Below, in pieces: positions 25,923 to 34,617 of a stretch of DNA of 38,417 nucleotides; position 1 is the stretch's first letter, and each line of letters starts with the position of its first letter. The translations under genes were made by a program, and so were the position numbers. Below the pieces are notes generated by a model, which did no database searches, was not told the DNA's origin, and saw nothing but the letters and a program-made list of their open reading frames with translations. Source of the DNA: Reyranella sp. Its GTDB lineage: Bacteria > Pseudomonadota > Alphaproteobacteria > Reyranellales > Reyranellaceae. The stretch covers positions 1-38,417 of the forward strand of contig NZ_JAUSBN010000033.1 of NCBI RefSeq assembly GCF_030651995.1, given 5' to 3'.

Positions 25923-26366
25923 ATGTTCAAGGTGGTCTTCTGGTACTGGTGGGCGGTCGCGGCCGTGCTGCTCGTCTTCGAGATGATGCTGCCGGGCGTC
26001 GTCTTCCTCTTCCTCGCCATCGGGGCGGCCGCCGCGGGCCTTTTCCTGCTGGTCGTGTCCGACCTGTCGATCGAGTTGCAGCTCCTGACCTTCGCGGTGA
26101 TCTCCGTCGTCTCGGCCGTCGGCCTGCGCCGGACCTTGCGGCGCCTGCAGCATGCCGACAATCCCCCGACCTCGACGCTCAATGCTCGCGGCGAAGCCCT
26201 GGTCGGCAGGATCATCGTGCTCGACCAGCCTATCCTCAACGGTCGCGGCCGCGTCATCCTGGGCGACGGGAGTTGGAGCGTGACCGGCCCGGACATGGTC
26301 AAGGGCGCCAAGGTGCGGGTGAAGTCGGTGAGCGGCACCGAACTTGCCGTGGAGCCGGCGCCCTAG
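25923..26366 (+). CDS. NfeD-like membrane protein, short (truncated) form
   Basis: A 147-residue protein of the short NfeD type. Two to three hydrophobic segments occupy about residues 8-75 (VAAVLLVFEMMLPGVVFLFLA onward), followed by a soluble OB-fold domain from about 90 (ARGEALVGRIIVLDQPI to the end). The protease domain of long NfeD is absent, as usual for qmcA partners. It is encoded directly after the slipin and very likely forms a complex with it in the inner membrane. The next gene starts 62 nt later behind an AT-rich dyad and is probably a separate unit. Confidence 0.88.
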   Translation: MFKVVFWYWWAVAAVLLVFEMMLPGVVFLFLAIGAAAAGLFLLVVSDLSIELQLLTFAVISVVSAVGLRRTLRRLQHADNPPTSTLNARGEALVGRIIVLDQPILNGRGRVILGDGSWSVTGPDMVKGAKVRVKSVSGTELAVEPAP

Positions 26367-26377
26367 CCTCCGGGCTT

Positions 26378-26409
26378 GCTTATAGTTAACTATATGGTTA
26401 ACAATAAGC
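26378..26409. promoter_or_regulatory. AT-rich operator-like dyad upstream of the MFS gene
   Basis: GCTTATAGTTAAC - TATATG - GTTAACAATAAGC is an inverted repeat with 13-bp arms and one mismatch. Its left part contains the perfect 14-bp palindrome TATAGTTAACTATA (26381-26394). The two half sites GTTAAC lie 12 nt apart centre to centre, on the same helix face, as bound by dimeric MarR/TetR/GntR-type repressors. It lies 19 nt before the start of the MFS gene and overlaps possible -10 sequences. It is strikingly AT-rich for this region. No regulator gene is adjacent. Confidence 0.65.
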
Positions 26410-26428
26410 CTGCTTCGGGAGGATCGCG

Positions 26429-27642
26429 ATGGAACGGTCTTACGGCTGGGTGATCGTCGGCGCGGGCGCGTTGATGGGGTGTGTCGCGATCGGAGCGCTG
26501 TTCTCGCTGGCGGTCTTCCTGCAGCCCATGTCCGAGGCGACGGGCTGGACGCGCACCGGTATTTCCAGCGCCATGACGCTCGATTTCCTGACGATGGGCG
26601 TCGCGGCCTTCGGGTGGGGGGGGCGCTGAGCGACAGGTTCGGCCCGCGCATCGTCGTTCTCGCGGGCGCGGTCCTGCTGGGTCTCGGCCTGGCGCTGGCC
26701 AGCCGGGCCACCAGCCTGCTCGAGTTCCAGCTCATCTATGGAATCGTGGTCGGCGTCGCCGCTGGCGCGGTGTTCGCGCCGATGATCGCCACCGTCACCG
26801 GCTGGTTCGACCGCCACCGCAGTCTCGCCGTCTCGCTGGTCTCCGCGGGTATGGGCGTCGCGCCCATGACCATATCGCCTTTCGCGCAGTGGCTGATCTC
26901 AGCCTACGACTGGCGGACCGCAATGTTGACCATCGCCATCGGTGCGTGGGTGCTGCTGGTGCCGGCGGCGCTGCTGGTCCGCCGGCCGCCGGAGATGACG
27001 GCCTCATCGCCCGGCATGCCGGCGGAAGGCGGGGAGGGGATGACGGTCGGGCAGGCGCTGCGCTCGCCGCAGTTCATCGTGCTCGGGCTCACTTTCTTCT
27101 GCTGCTGCGCCGCCCATTCCGGGCCGATCTTCCATACGGTGAGCTACGCGCTCGCCTGCGGCCTGCCGGCCATGACGGCGGTCACGATCTACAGCGTCGA
27201 GGGGCTGGCGGGGCTCGGCGGCCGCATCCTGTTCGGCCTGCTGGGCGACCGGTTCGGCGCTCGGAGGGTGGTCGTCGCCGGGTTGATGGTCCAGGCCGTG
27301 GGCGCCGGCAGCTACTACTTCACGCGCGATGTCGGGGAGTTCTACGCCGTCGCGATCCTGTTCGGCGTTGCATATGGCGGCGTGATGCCCCTCTACGCCG
27401 TGATCGCCCGCGAATACTTCCCCCTGCGCATCATGGGCACGGTTTTCGGCGGCGCCGCCATGATCTCCAGCCTCGGCATGGCCTTGGGGCCTGCGGTCGG
27501 CGGTTGGATCTTCGATACGTTCCACGGTTACGGCTATCTCTACATCGCGTCTTTCGGCATGGGTCTCGCGGCCGTCGCCATTGCCCTGGCTTTCCCGGCC
27601 CCATCGTCCGCGCGCCGTGTCCCGCACACCCAGCCGGCCTAG
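26429..27642 (+). pseudogene. MFS transporter with a 1-nt frameshift in a G8 tract
   Basis: The first part (26429-26629) starts with GGGAGGA before the ATG and encodes MERSYGWVIVGAGALMGC... with two hydrophobic segments, but runs into TGA directly after WGGR. A second frame carries on as ALSDRFGPRIVVLAGAVLLG, which is MFS motif A, and continues through about 10 more segments to 27642. Joining WGG to ALSDRFGPR needs one extra G in the run of eight at 26616-26623. Restored, the protein would be 404 residues, resembling monocarboxylate/oxalate-formate antiporter-type MFS. The break may be a real disruption, slippage variation or a sequencing error. All downstream sequence looks under normal coding constraint. 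Confidence 0.8.
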
Positions 27643-27697
27643 ATCGCGATACCGAATCACCGACCAGGAAGCCGCCACCGCGCCCCCGGCAGCAAGG

Positions 27698-28804
27698 CTA
27701 GATGATCGCCTCGCCGTCCTTGAGGAAGGCTTCGAGCGCGCGCTCGTGCGGCTCGAGGTCGAGGCCCTGCGCGGCGACCCATTCGTCGTTGTAGTAGGTG
27801 TTTCCGTACCGCTCCCCGCTGTCGCAGATCAGCGAGACCAGGGAGCCCGTGCGGCCTTCCGCCTTCATGCGCGAGGTGAGGATGCACAGCGCCACGAAGT
27901 TGGTGCCGGTCGAGCCGCCAACCTTGCGGCCCAGCAGGCGCGAGAGAACCCGCATGCCGGCCAGCGACTGGGCGTCGGGCACCCGCATCATGCGATCGAT
28001 CATGTTCGGCAGGAACGAGGGCTCGACCCGGGGCCGCCCGATCCCTTCGATGCGCGAGGCGCGCTCGCAGGTCGCCTCGAGGTTGCCCTTGGCGAAGGCC
28101 TCGAAGAAGGCGGAGAACTCCGGATCGGCGACGCAGAGACGGGTGGCAAAACGCATGTAGCGGATGTACCGGCCGAGCGTCGCGGTGGTGCCGCCGGTCC
28201 CGGCGCTCATGACGATCCAGGTCGGCACCGGATGGGGCTCGCGGCTCATCTGCTCGAAGATCGATTCGGCGATGTTGTTGTTGCCCCGCCAGTCGGTGGC
28301 CCGCTCGGCATAGGTGAACTGGTCGACATAGACGCCGCGCAATTCGGTCGCTAGGGCCTCGGCGGCGGCGTAGATGCCGCGACCGTCGGCAACCAGGTGG
28401 CACTTGCCGTGCTGCCGTTCGATCTCCGCGATCTTCTCCGCCGAGGTCGATGCCGACATCACGGCATGGAAGGGCAGGCCCAGGAGGCGGGCGAAGTAGG
28501 CCTCCGAGATCGCCGTCGACCCCGACGAGGCTTCGACGATCGGCGTGTCCTGCCGGATCCGGCCGTTGCAGATCCCGTACAGGAACAGCGAGCGGGCCAG
28601 CCGGTGCTTGAGGCTGCCCGTCGGATGGGTCGACTCGTCCTTGAGATAGACGTCGATCCCCTCGAGCACCGGCAGGTCGAGCCGCAGCAGGTGCGTGTCG
28701 GCCGAGCGGCGCTGGTCGTTGCGGATCAGGTCCAGCGCCCGGCGGGACCATTCGGCATCGTTGTGACGGGCGACCGCCTCGTCGAGAAGCTGCATGTGCG
28801 TCAT
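27698..28804 (-). CDS. PLP-dependent Cds1-like cysteine desulfhydrase / cysteine synthase-family protein
   Basis: A 368-residue fold-type II PLP enzyme. The Schiff-base Lys66 is in [10 protein letters not shown], the phosphate/substrate loop is [22 protein letters not shown], and the glycine loop is [14 protein letters not shown]. The extended C-terminal part ([15 protein letters not shown]...[16 protein letters not shown]) matches the mycobacterial Cds1 group, which releases H2S, ammonia and pyruvate from cysteine, rather than CysK/CysM. It starts at ATG 28804; a second ATG three codons on is equally possible. It is encoded 30 nt after the formamidase and is probably co-transcribed. It converges on the broken MFS gene. 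Confidence 0.82.
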   Translation of the reverse strand: MTHMQLLDEAVARHNDAEWSRRALDLIRNDQRRSADTHLLRLDLPVLEGIDVYLKDESTHPTGSLKHRLARSLFLYGICNGRIRQDTPIVEASSGSTAISEAYFARLLGLPFHAVMSASTSAEKIAEIERQHGKCHLVADGRGIYAAAEALATELRGVYVDQFTYAERATDWRGNNNIAESIFEQMSREPHPVPTWIVMSAGTGGTTATLGRYIRYMRFATRLCVADPEFSAFFEAFAKGNLEATCERASRIEGIGRPRVEPSFLPNMIDRMMRVPDAQSLAGMRVLSRLLGRKVGGSTGTNFVALCILTSRMKAEGRTGSLVSLICDSGERYGNTYYNDEWVAAQGLDLEPHERALEAFLKDGEAII

Positions 28805-28834
28805 GGTCCGCTCGCCCGCACCCGGTTCCCGGCG

Positions 28835-29773
28835 TCAGCCGCCGATGATCTTCTTCTCGATCATGCAGTGGATGCCCTTGTTGCCGTCCACCGTCTGCGT
28901 GACGTGCAGGTCGGCCTGCAGGCTGCAGAGCATATAGGCGTCCTCGGGCTTCAGGCCGGTCTTGGCGGTGATCAGCCGGATCATGTCGCGCAGGGCTTCC
29001 TTGGCGGCGTCGTCGAGGTCCTGGTCGAAACCGTGGGTGATCCAGTGGGTCGCCGTCTCGGCGCGCGGATTGTTGAGCTTCATGCCCTTGTGCAGCGTGA
29101 ACTTGAAGGTGCCGCTCAGGCTGGTCTCGAGCGCCGTCAGGTTGACCTCGCCGTCGCCCTGCACGCCGTGGCCGTCGCCGGTCGAGAACAGGCCACCATC
29201 GGCGAAGACGGGGAAGTAGACCGTGGTGCCGACCCGGAAATGCTTGTTGTCGATGTTGCCGCCGAAGGCGCGCGGCTCGACCGAGCTGCACTGGCCCCAT
29301 TCCGGCGGCGGGGCGACGCCCATGATGCCGAAGAAGGGCTTGAGCTCGATCTCGGTGCCCCACGGCATGGTGCAGACGCCGCGGTTGGAATCGATCGGAA
29401 TGTGGGTCAGGCGATAGAAGGGGAAGTCCTCGGGCAGGGTGCCCATCAGCGGGCGCTGCACGTTCCAGCCCCAGTTGGTGCGGAACTTGATGTCGAGCAC
29501 CTCGACCGCCAGCACGTCGCCGCGCTCGGCGCCCTCGACGTGGACCGGCCCGGTCAGGATGTGCCGGCCGATATGCGGCTTCAGCTTGGAGAGGATCTCG
29601 CGATGCTCCGGCAGCACGTTGAAGGGCTCGCCCGGCAGGATCTCAGCGGCGCCCGACACGCAATGGATCGTGGCCGTATCGCCCGACTTGATGCGAAGCT
29701 GCGGCGGGAGCTGGCTGTCGAAATAGCCCCAATGGCAGGTCTCGGGCGAAGAATGCAGCTCGTGGTTGGCCAT
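28835..29773 (-). CDS. Acetamidase/formamidase family protein
   Basis: A 312-residue member of the FmdA_AmdA family, which hydrolyses short aliphatic amides to ammonia and the acid. The N-terminal ETCHWGYFD, the core FSTGDGHGVQGDGEVNLTALE and GWNVQRPLMGTLPED are conserved blocks, and the C-terminal VTQTVDGNKGIHCMIEKKI is typical. Length fits single-chain formamidases of about 310 residues. Start 29773 (MANHELHSSP) has TTGAGGATCG upstream; a longer frame adds unrelated residues. It is the first gene of a likely two-gene operon with the Cds1-like enzyme. It is divergent from rlmJ. It supplies nitrogen from formamide-like compounds if the family assignment holds. Confidence 0.85.
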   Translation of the reverse strand: MANHELHSSPETCHWGYFDSQLPPQLRIKSGDTATIHCVSGAAEILPGEPFNVLPEHREILSKLKPHIGRHILTGPVHVEGAERGDVLAVEVLDIKFRTNWGWNVQRPLMGTLPEDFPFYRLTHIPIDSNRGVCTMPWGTEIELKPFFGIMGVAPPPEWGQCSSVEPRAFGGNIDNKHFRVGTTVYFPVFADGGLFSTGDGHGVQGDGEVNLTALETSLSGTFKFTLHKGMKLNNPRAETATHWITHGFDQDLDDAAKEALRDMIRLITAKTGLKPEDAYMLCSLQADLHVTQTVDGNKGIHCMIEKKIIGG

Positions 29774-29856
29774 TTCGATCCTCAACTGTAGTGTCCTGCG
29801 CCCGAAGCACATACCGTGCCCGGGGAATCATCTCAAATCGAGCCAGAAAGTCTTCC

Positions 29857-30717
29857 GTGAACTACCGCCACGGCTATCACGCCGGCAATTTCGCCGACCT
29901 GCTGAAGCACAGCGCGCTCTGCGAACTCCTGCGCCTGCTGACGGCCAAGGACAAGAAGCTGTTCGTGCTCGACACGCATGCCGGCGCCGGTGGCTACGAT
30001 CTCGCCGGCGCGAAGGCGCGACGTACCGGCGAGGCGGAGGCCGGCATCGGGCGCCTGATGGCCGAAAGCCGGACCGGGATGCCGGCCGCCGTCGCGCGCT
30101 ATCTTGCGGCGGTCCAAGCCTACGATCGCAAGTTCGGGCCGCCGGGCGGTGTGCTCCATCGCTATCCCGGCTCGCCGCGACTGGTTCGCGCGGCCCTGCG
30201 ACCGGGCGACCGCTTCATCGCCTGCGAGAAGCATCCCGAGGAGGCGTTGCTGCTGAAGCGCGAGTTCGCCGGCGACCAGGCCGTCGAGGTGCGGCAGGCC
30301 GACGGCTATCACGCGATCAAGTCGACACTGCCGCCGGTCGAGCGCCGCGCCCTGGTGCTGATCGACCCTCCGTTCGAGGCGACCGACGAATTCGAGGTGC
30401 TTGCGCGCGCGGTTCGCCACGGGCTGCGCCGCTTCGCCACCGGCTGCTATGCAATCTGGTACCCGGTCAAGGACGAGCCGGCCGTCGAAGCCTTCATCCA
30501 GTCGCTGGCGGAGACGCATTATCTGCGCATGGAACTCGATCTAGGCCCGCGGACCCCCGAGGGAAAGCTCGCAGCGTGCGGGCTGGTCGTGATCAATCCG
30601 CCCTGGAAATTCGAAGAGGCGATGCGTGAGGCGCTGCCGTGGATCGCCGCCCGTCTCGGCGACGGTGCCAGATCAAGCTTGGTCGCGTCGCCCGCCAGCC
30701 CCCCGCCTCAGGCATGA
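29857..30717 (+). CDS. rlmJ: 23S rRNA (adenine(2030)-N6)-methyltransferase RlmJ
   Basis: A 286-residue SAM-dependent methyltransferase. The diagnostic N-terminus is NYRHGYHAGNFADLLKH, starting at GTG 29857. The SAM-binding block is LDTHAGAGGYDL (about 39-50), and the catalytic DPPF is at 170-173 (VLIDPPFE), as in N6-adenine methyltransferases. It modifies A2030 in 23S rRNA before subunit assembly. A longer frame from 29791 adds unrelated residues. It is a single gene, convergent with ppk2 18 nt away. Confidence 0.93.
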   Translation: MNYRHGYHAGNFADLLKHSALCELLRLLTAKDKKLFVLDTHAGAGGYDLAGAKARRTGEAEAGIGRLMAESRTGMPAAVARYLAAVQAYDRKFGPPGGVLHRYPGSPRLVRAALRPGDRFIACEKHPEEALLLKREFAGDQAVEVRQADGYHAIKSTLPPVERRALVLIDPPFEATDEFEVLARAVRHGLRRFATGCYAIWYPVKDEPAVEAFIQSLAETHYLRMELDLGPRTPEGKLAACGLVVINPPWKFEEAMREALPWIAARLGDGARSSLVASPASPPPQA

Positions 30718-30735
30718 ACCGTTGATGGAACGGGC

Positions 30736-31551
30736 CTATTTCTTGCCGTTGCCGCTTTTCTCCGGCCGCCATCCCCAGGCTTCGTAGGCGGCTTCGAGGA
30801 TTCTCGGGTCCAGCTCATGGTCCCCGATCCGGACGCCTTCGCCCAGCCGGTCGGCGACGATCCTCAGGCCCTCGAGACGGGCATGCATCTTCTCGTCGCT
30901 GGCAACGACGTGCCAGGGGGCATGTTCGGTGTCGGTGCGTTCCAGCATGTCGTTGTAGGCGTCCAGATACTGCTTGCGCTTGGCGATGTTGCGAAAATCC
31001 TCGAGGCCGATCTTGTAGTGTTTGCTGGGCTTGCTCAGCCGCTCGATCATCCGCCGCTTCTGTTCCTCGGCGCTCACATGCACGAGCAGCTTGACGATCC
31101 GCACGCCATCGTCGGCGAGCTGACGCTCGAATTCGTTGATCTCGCGGTAGGCGCGCTCCCAGGCGGATTTCTCGCAGAAGCCCTCGATGCGCTCGACCAG
31201 GACGCGGCCGTACCATGTCCGGTCGAATATCGCCCAATTTCCGGGGGCGGGCAGCCTGTTCCAGAAGCGCCAGAGATAGTGCCGGCCCTGCTCTTCGGGG
31301 GGCGGCGCACCAACGCGCCAGACCTGCACCGATTTCGGCTCCAGCCCCGCCACCAGCCGCTCGATCATGCCGCCCTTGCCGGCGGCGTCCCAACCGTCGA
31401 GACAGATCAGCGCCCGGCCGCCCGTCCGCAGATCGTGGATCTGGAGGTCGAGCAGCCGTTCCTGCAACTTCTTGATCTGGCGTTCGTAACTCTGCTTGTC
31501 GATCGGACCGTCGATCATCTCGATCTTGTCCAGCCGCGGCCACTTGCCCAT
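30736..31551 (-). CDS. ppk2: Polyphosphate kinase 2 family protein (PPK2)
   Basis: A 271-residue polyphosphate-dependent nucleotide kinase that transfers phosphate between polyP and nucleotides. The P-loop Walker A is GWDAAGKGG (residues 53-61). Walker B and catalytic region is IFDRTWYGRVLVERIEG with Asp110. The lid is RRMIERLSKPSKHYKIGLEDF. Length matches single-domain PPK2 of class I type, but the class cannot be fixed by eye. ATG 31551 has a GGGGG Shine-Dalgarno; the upstream frame is ignored. It is divergent from the Mla operon. The gene neighbourhood does not reveal a pathway. Confidence 0.9.
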   Translation of the reverse strand: MGKWPRLDKIEMIDGPIDKQSYERQIKKLQERLLDLQIHDLRTGGRALICLDGWDAAGKGGMIERLVAGLEPKSVQVWRVGAPPPEEQGRHYLWRFWNRLPAPGNWAIFDRTWYGRVLVERIEGFCEKSAWERAYREINEFERQLADDGVRIVKLLVHVSAEEQKRRMIERLSKPSKHYKIGLEDFRNIAKRKQYLDAYNDMLERTDTEHAPWHVVASDEKMHARLEGLRIVADRLGEGVRIGDHELDPRILEAAYEAWGWRPEKSGNGKK

Positions 31552-31607
31552 CCGGTCCCCCCGGCCGGATCGTGACAGCGGCGAGGCGCCGAGGCAACGC
31601 ACGGAGA

Positions 31608-31637
31608 TTGACAGCACGAACCCGCACGACGACTAAT
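31608..31637 (+). promoter_or_regulatory. Candidate promoter of the mla operon, near-leaderless
   Basis: TTGACA (31608-31613) and ACTAAT (31632-31637, four of six matches) are separated by 18 nt. The ATG at 31646 lies only 8 nt beyond the -10, and no Shine-Dalgarno is visible, so the transcript would be leaderless or nearly so. Confidence 0.45.
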
Positions 31638-31645
31638 CTTCGCCG

Positions 31646-32776
31646 ATGGCCGAAACGGAACCCACAATTCGTTACACGGAGCGCGCGGGCAAGCCCGTCG
31701 TGGAAGTCGGCGGGACGTGGACAGTGTTCAGCGTCCGCGGAATCCGCAAGAAGGCCGAGAAGGCGCTACAGGCGGCGGGGGCCGCCGCCAAGGACCAGCG
31801 CATCGTCGATGCGACCGGCCTCGAGCGGGTAGATACCGCGGGCGCCCTGGAGATTTTGGAGCTTGCGGGCGGTGGCCCCGACGCCGAGGTCGAGACGAAG
31901 AACGACGCGCAAGCGGCCCTCTTCAAGGTGGTCCGCGACAATATGTGCGAGGCCCACGCTGAGCATCGCGTCAACTCGCTGGCGCAGTGGCTGGAGGAGA
32001 TCGGCCGCAGCTCTGTCGACTTCTACAAGCAGGTCCTCAATCTCTGCGCCTTCTTCGGCGAAATCCTGGTCGTCTTCGTCGAAGCCATCCTGCAGCCCAA
32101 GCGGTTCCGGCCGAACGCCGTCATCCGGCAAATGTACGAGGTCTGGATCCGTGCCCTCGTAATCGTCGGCGTCCTCTGCTTTCTGATCGGCGTGGTCATC
32201 GCCTACCAGGGGGTCCAGCAGCTTCGCCAGTTCGGCGCGGAGATTTTCACCGTCGAGGCGGTCGGTATCGGCATGTTCCGCGAGCTGGGGCCGCTCCTGA
32301 CCGCGATCATCGTCGCTGGCCGCTCGGGGAGCGCCTTCACGGCCCAGATCGGCACGATGCAGGTCAACCAGGAGGTCGATGCGATGCGCACGATCGGCCT
32401 CAATCCCATCGAGTGGCTGGTCCTGCCGCGCATCACCGCACTGCTGATCTCGATGCCGTTGCTCGCCTTCTGGGGCGACATGGCGGGCCTGCTGGGCGGC
32501 GCGGTCGCCTGCACCATCTATCTCGACTTCACTTTCGTGCAGTTCTTCGACCGGCTGCGCGACACGGTCGGCCCATGGCACTTCTATACGGGCATGATCA
32601 AGGCGCCGGTCTTCGGCCTCGTGATTGCCACCATTGGCTGCTTCGAGGGGCTCCAGGTTCGCGGCAGCGCCGAGAGCGTCGGGCAGCTCACGACCAAGTC
32701 CGTGGTCGAATCGATCTTCTGCGTGATCGTGCTCGACGCGATTTTCTCGGTCATCTTCCTGCTCGCCGGCGTCTGA
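31646..32776 (+). CDS. mlaE: MlaE-type lipid ABC permease with N-terminal STAS (MlaB-like) domain
   Basis: A 376-residue inner-membrane permease of an MCE lipid transporter. Residues about 1-100 form a STAS domain (block IVDATGLERVDTAGALEIL) equivalent to the separate MlaB of E. coli. Residues about 110-376 are the MlaE permease (PF02405), with five to six hydrophobic segments and the blocks AGRSGSAFTAQIGTMQVNQEVDAMRTIGLNPIEWLVLPR. The start has no clear Shine-Dalgarno, matching the near-leaderless promoter. It is the first gene of a four-gene operon; its TGA overlaps the MlaF start as TGATG. Role: moving phospholipids between the membranes. Confidence 0.93.
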   Translation: MAETEPTIRYTERAGKPVVEVGGTWTVFSVRGIRKKAEKALQAAGAAAKDQRIVDATGLERVDTAGALEILELAGGGPDAEVETKNDAQAALFKVVRDNMCEAHAEHRVNSLAQWLEEIGRSSVDFYKQVLNLCAFFGEILVVFVEAILQPKRFRPNAVIRQMYEVWIRALVIVGVLCFLIGVVIAYQGVQQLRQFGAEIFTVEAVGIGMFRELGPLLTAIIVAGRSGSAFTAQIGTMQVNQEVDAMRTIGLNPIEWLVLPRITALLISMPLLAFWGDMAGLLGGAVACTIYLDFTFVQFFDRLRDTVGPWHFYTGMIKAPVFGLVIATIGCFEGLQVRGSAESVGQLTTKSVVESIFCVIVLDAIFSVIFLLAGV

Positions 32777-33576
32777 TGGCTGAAGGCGGCCAGATCGTCG
32801 ATCACAGGGACGGGCGCGATGTGGTGCTGCGCCTGCGCGGTATTCGCACGCAGTTCGGCGACAAGGTGATCCACGATCATCTAGATTTCGACGTATTCCG
32901 CGGCGAGATTGTCGGCCTGGTCGGCGGCTCGGGCAGCGGCAAATCCGTGCTCTTGCGGATTATCATCGGGCTGATCAAAGCCCGCGAGGGCACGATCGAG
33001 ATGCTGGGGGTCGATACCAGCACCCTGCAGGGCAAGGCCCAGCGCCAGATGCTGGCCCGTACCGGCGTCCAGTTTCAGGACGGTGCGCTGTTCTCCTCGC
33101 TCAGCGTCACCGAGAACATCATCGTGCCGATCCGCGAGCATGCCGGGCTCGAGGAGGAGACGATGCGCGAGATCGCGGCCCTCAAGGTGTCTCTGGTCGG
33201 CCTTCCCAGCGATACCGGCGAGAAGAAACCCTCCGAACTTTCCGGCGGCATGCGCAAACGTGCCAGCCTCGCCCGTGCGCTCGCGCTCGATCCGGAACTC
33301 CTCTTCCTGGACGAGCCCACCGCAGGTCTCGATCCGATCGGCGCTTCCCATTACGACGAGCTGGTGAAGGGCCTCAGCCGCAACCTCGGGCTGACGGTGG
33401 TCATGGTCACGCACGACCTAGATAGCCTCAACGCCATTTGCGACCGCATTGCAGTCCTTCTCGACAAGCGCGTCGTGGTGGGTACGATGGCGGAGTTGCT
33501 GGAATACGACCATCCCTGGGTTCGGGAATATTTCCATGGGCCGCGAGGGCGCGCCGCGCGGCGGGAGCAGAAGTAG
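32776..33576 (+). CDS. mlaF: MlaF-type lipid ABC transporter ATPase
   Basis: A 266-residue ATPase subunit. Walker A GGSGSGKS is at 50-57, the Q-loop region VQFQDGALFSSLSVTENI at about 98-115, the signature LSGGMRKR at 155-162, Walker B LLFLDEPTAGLDP with Asp179-Glu180, and the switch His213 in VTHDL. The LSGGM signature is typical of MlaF. It starts one base inside the mlaE stop codon, implying translational coupling. It powers the MlaE permease with the MlaD ring. Confidence 0.93.
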   Translation: MAEGGQIVDHRDGRDVVLRLRGIRTQFGDKVIHDHLDFDVFRGEIVGLVGGSGSGKSVLLRIIIGLIKAREGTIEMLGVDTSTLQGKAQRQMLARTGVQFQDGALFSSLSVTENIIVPIREHAGLEEETMREIAALKVSLVGLPSDTGEKKPSELSGGMRKRASLARALALDPELLFLDEPTAGLDPIGASHYDELVKGLSRNLGLTVVMVTHDLDSLNAICDRIAVLLDKRVVVGTMAELLEYDHPWVREYFHGPRGRAARREQK

Positions 33577-33582
33577 TATCGG

Positions 33583-34617
33583 ATGGAAAGAAAATCGCCC
33601 TACGTGCTGATTGGCGCGGCGATGATCCTGTTCGTCGCCGCCTTGGCCGGATTCGTCATCTGGAAGCTGCGCGCGGGTGATCGCACGTCGTATGCCTACT
33701 ACGACATTCTCTTCTCGGGTGACGTGCAGGGGCTGACGAAGGATTCGCCGGTCTTCTATCGCGGTTTGCGGGTGGGGCGCGTGGCGGACATCCAGCTCAC
33801 GTCCCGGGTCGATACGCAGCGCTCGACCGGCCGGGAGCGCCTCACGGAGAAGATCGAGGTCACGGTGGCGGTCGACTGGTCGATCGACATTCGCGATCGG
33901 TCCTATGCCGTCTTCGAGAAGCCGTTCATTGCCGGCTCGCCGTTCATCCAGATCGTGGGGCGTCTCGACGTCGATCAGGTCAAGCCCAAGAAGAAGCTGG
34001 GCGAAAAGCCCTACCCCGAGATTCGCGAGGGCGCCTCGTTCCTGCAGGCGACCTCGACGTCGGCGCAGGAGCTGCTGACCAAGGCCAGCACGACGGTTGA
34101 CCGCCTGAACGACCTGCTGAGCCCCGACAACATCGGCGCCGTCACCGACACGCTGCGCAACCTTCAGACGGCAACCAACGCCTTTGCCAAGTCCGATACT
34201 GCCATCCAGACCACCCTGGCGGAGCTGCCTCAGGCCGTGGCCGAATTCCGCAAGACCTTCGCCAAGCTCAACGACCTCTCGGAGTCGATCACGCTGATCG
34301 CCCAGGAGATCGGCCCGCAGGATGCCGAGACCCGCAAGGCGCTGGCCGGCAAGGATCCGGGCGAGCTGCGCAAGACGCTCAACGAGACCCGTGCGGCCCT
34401 GAGCAACATAAATTCCGCCGCCAGCCAGCTGAACAAGTTGGTCACGGACAACAGTCGCCCGATCAAGAATTTCACCGAAACCGGCCTCACAGAGTTCTCG
34501 CTGGCCCTGCGCGACCTGCGCCAGCTCACCGCCAATCTGAACGTCATCGCCACACGGCTGGAGCGCGACCCGGCCAACTTCGTGTTCAGCGGCAAGCAGG
34601 GATATACGCCGAAATGA
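33583..34617 (+). CDS. mlaD: MlaD-type MCE-domain lipid-binding protein
   Basis: A 344-residue protein with an N-terminal membrane anchor at about 8-28 (VLIGAAMILFVAALAGFVIWKL), then one MCE domain at about 38-130 (GDVQGLTKDSPVFYRGLRVGRVADIQLTS). A long helical C-terminal region follows (from about 150: SAQELLTKASTTVDRLNDLLS onward). It is longer than E. coli MlaD (183 residues), resembling the PqiB/Rv-type forms with helical needle regions. It hands lipids across the periplasm. Placed 6 nt after mlaF and overlapping the next gene by 4 nt. Confidence 0.92.
   Translation: MERKSPYVLIGAAMILFVAALAGFVIWKLRAGDRTSYAYYDILFSGDVQGLTKDSPVFYRGLRVGRVADIQLTSRVDTQRSTGRERLTEKIEVTVAVDWSIDIRDRSYAVFEKPFIAGSPFIQIVGRLDVDQVKPKKKLGEKPYPEIREGASFLQATSTSAQELLTKASTTVDRLNDLLSPDNIGAVTDTLRNLQTATNAFAKSDTAIQTTLAELPQAVAEFRKTFAKLNDLSESITLIAQEIGPQDAETRKALAGKDPGELRKTLNETRAALSNINSAASQLNKLVTDNSRPIKNFTETGLTEFSLALRDLRQLTANLNVIATRLERDPANFVFSGKQGYTPK

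Noticed and set aside
26600..26640. Programmed frameshifting at the G8 tract
   Set aside because: There is no visible stimulatory hairpin or slippery heptamer of a known type, and a simple indel explains the break.
28397..29791. A 464-codon plus-strand frame opposite formamidase and the Cds1-like gene
   Set aside because: Antisense shadow; no motif and no start signal.
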